A stretch of 6,607 nt of DNA, taken from assembly GCA_009929055.1 (NCBI GenBank), contig SABI01000138.1:1-6607 (forward strand), in the 5' to 3' direction. Source of the stretch: Spirochaetia bacterium. GTDB lineage: Bacteria; Spirochaetota; Spirochaetia; Sphaerochaetales; Sphaerochaetaceae. Below, one piece after another: positions 6,329 to 6,607 of the stretch (position 1 is the first letter of the stretch; each line of letters starts with the position of its first letter). The position numbers and the translations under genes are program-made. Below the pieces are notes generated by a model. That model worked only from the letters and a program-made list of their open reading frames with translations, was not told where the DNA came from and searched no databases.

Positions 6329-6607
6329 ATGGCACATGAAATGATGCTTTTAGCATTGCAAGTGGGACTTATTATCCTTTCTACAAAATTAGTAGGGTGG
6401 GTCTTTAGTCAAAAATTCAAACAACCAAAGGTTCTTGGGGAACTTGTTGCTGGAATGATTATTGGGCCATATGTTCTAGGGGCGATTCCACTAGGACATC
6501 TTGGTCCTTTATTCCCATTAATGGAAGGAACTATTCCTGTTTCTCCTGAACTTTATGGGATTGCGACCATTGGATCTATCTTTTTATTATTTAGCTCAGG
6601 CTTAGAA
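6329..6607 (+). CDS. Cation:proton antiporter, CPA2/Kef-like, N-terminal fragment (cut by window edge)
   Basis: The first 93 residues of an integral membrane exchanger; the gene continues past the right edge in frame. The recognisable CPA family pattern is QPKVLGELVAGMIIGPYVLG (residues 33-52), preceded by a first hydrophobic helix (about 6-25) and followed by ATIGSIFLLFSSGLE, matching the family's usual LLF-x-x-GLE segment. Such proteins exchange K+ or Na+ for H+ across the inner membrane. A G-rich site (AGGGGG, 4 bases before the ATG) supports the start. It lies 8 bases after the PTS IIA gene, clearly in one operon. Whether a C-terminal regulatory domain (TrkA-N, TrkA-C or USP) exists cannot be seen here. 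The ion is not determined by this fragment. Confidence 0.9.
   Translation, partial: MAHEMMLLALQVGLIILSTKLVGWVFSQKFKQPKVLGELVAGMIIGPYVLGAIPLGHLGPLFPLMEGTIPVSPELYGIATIGSIFLLFSSGLE

Noticed and set aside
6071..6337. Open frame of 88 codons opposite the PTS IIA gene
   Set aside because: It lies antisense to a clear EIIA domain and shows no recognisable domain of its own.

Overview
The window is AT-rich bacterial DNA, densely packed with genes. No rRNA, tRNA, CRISPR array, insertion sequence or phage gene was seen. The organism is probably a spirochaete, perhaps close to Sphaerochaetaceae. This is inferred from the large lipoprotein, whose opening repeats resemble the repetitive lipoproteins of that group, from its loose lipobox, and from the PTS IIA plus cation:proton antiporter pair. 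It is a judgement from memory, not a database result.

Layout from left to right. (1) Minus strand, 1-1080: an ABC-2 type export operon. The ATPase gene (182-1021) overlaps the start of a truncated membrane subunit (1-185) by ATGA. A good sigma70-like promoter drives it, and an inverted repeat of the kind bound by YtrA-type GntR repressors covers the -10 box. No GntR gene is visible. (2) Plus strand, 1226-1567: a 113-residue DUF898/YjgN-like membrane protein, divergent from the ABC operon. (3) Plus strand, 1770-3736: a two-component system, with an OmpR/PhoB-type response regulator and a HAMP histidine kinase joined by an ATGA overlap. (4) Minus strand, 3733-5781: a 682-residue lipoprotein with a repetitive beta-rich N-terminus, an Ig/PKD-like middle and a C-terminal half that looks like a beta-propeller. 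It converges on the kinase gene so tightly that both TAA stops lie in one TTAA. (5) Plus strand, 5868 to the right edge: a PTS EIIA (fructose/Ntr type) followed after 8 bases by a truncated CPA2 (Kef-like) cation:proton antiporter, probably one operon for ion homeostasis.

Three genes have in-frame GTG or TTG codons upstream of the likely true ATG: the DUF898 gene, the response regulator and the lipoprotein. There the ribosome binding site decides the start. For the PTS gene, family length decides it. No gap of 300 bases or more lacks a gene. The largest gaps are 1022-1225 and 1568-1769, and both hold only candidate regulatory sites.

The genes look like five ordinary modules side by side. I see no convincing new multi-gene system. 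The points most worth a second look are the operator without a local repressor, the gapless internal duplication in the DUF898 protein, the composite lipoprotein, the overlapping convergent stops, and the PTS IIA-antiporter coupling.
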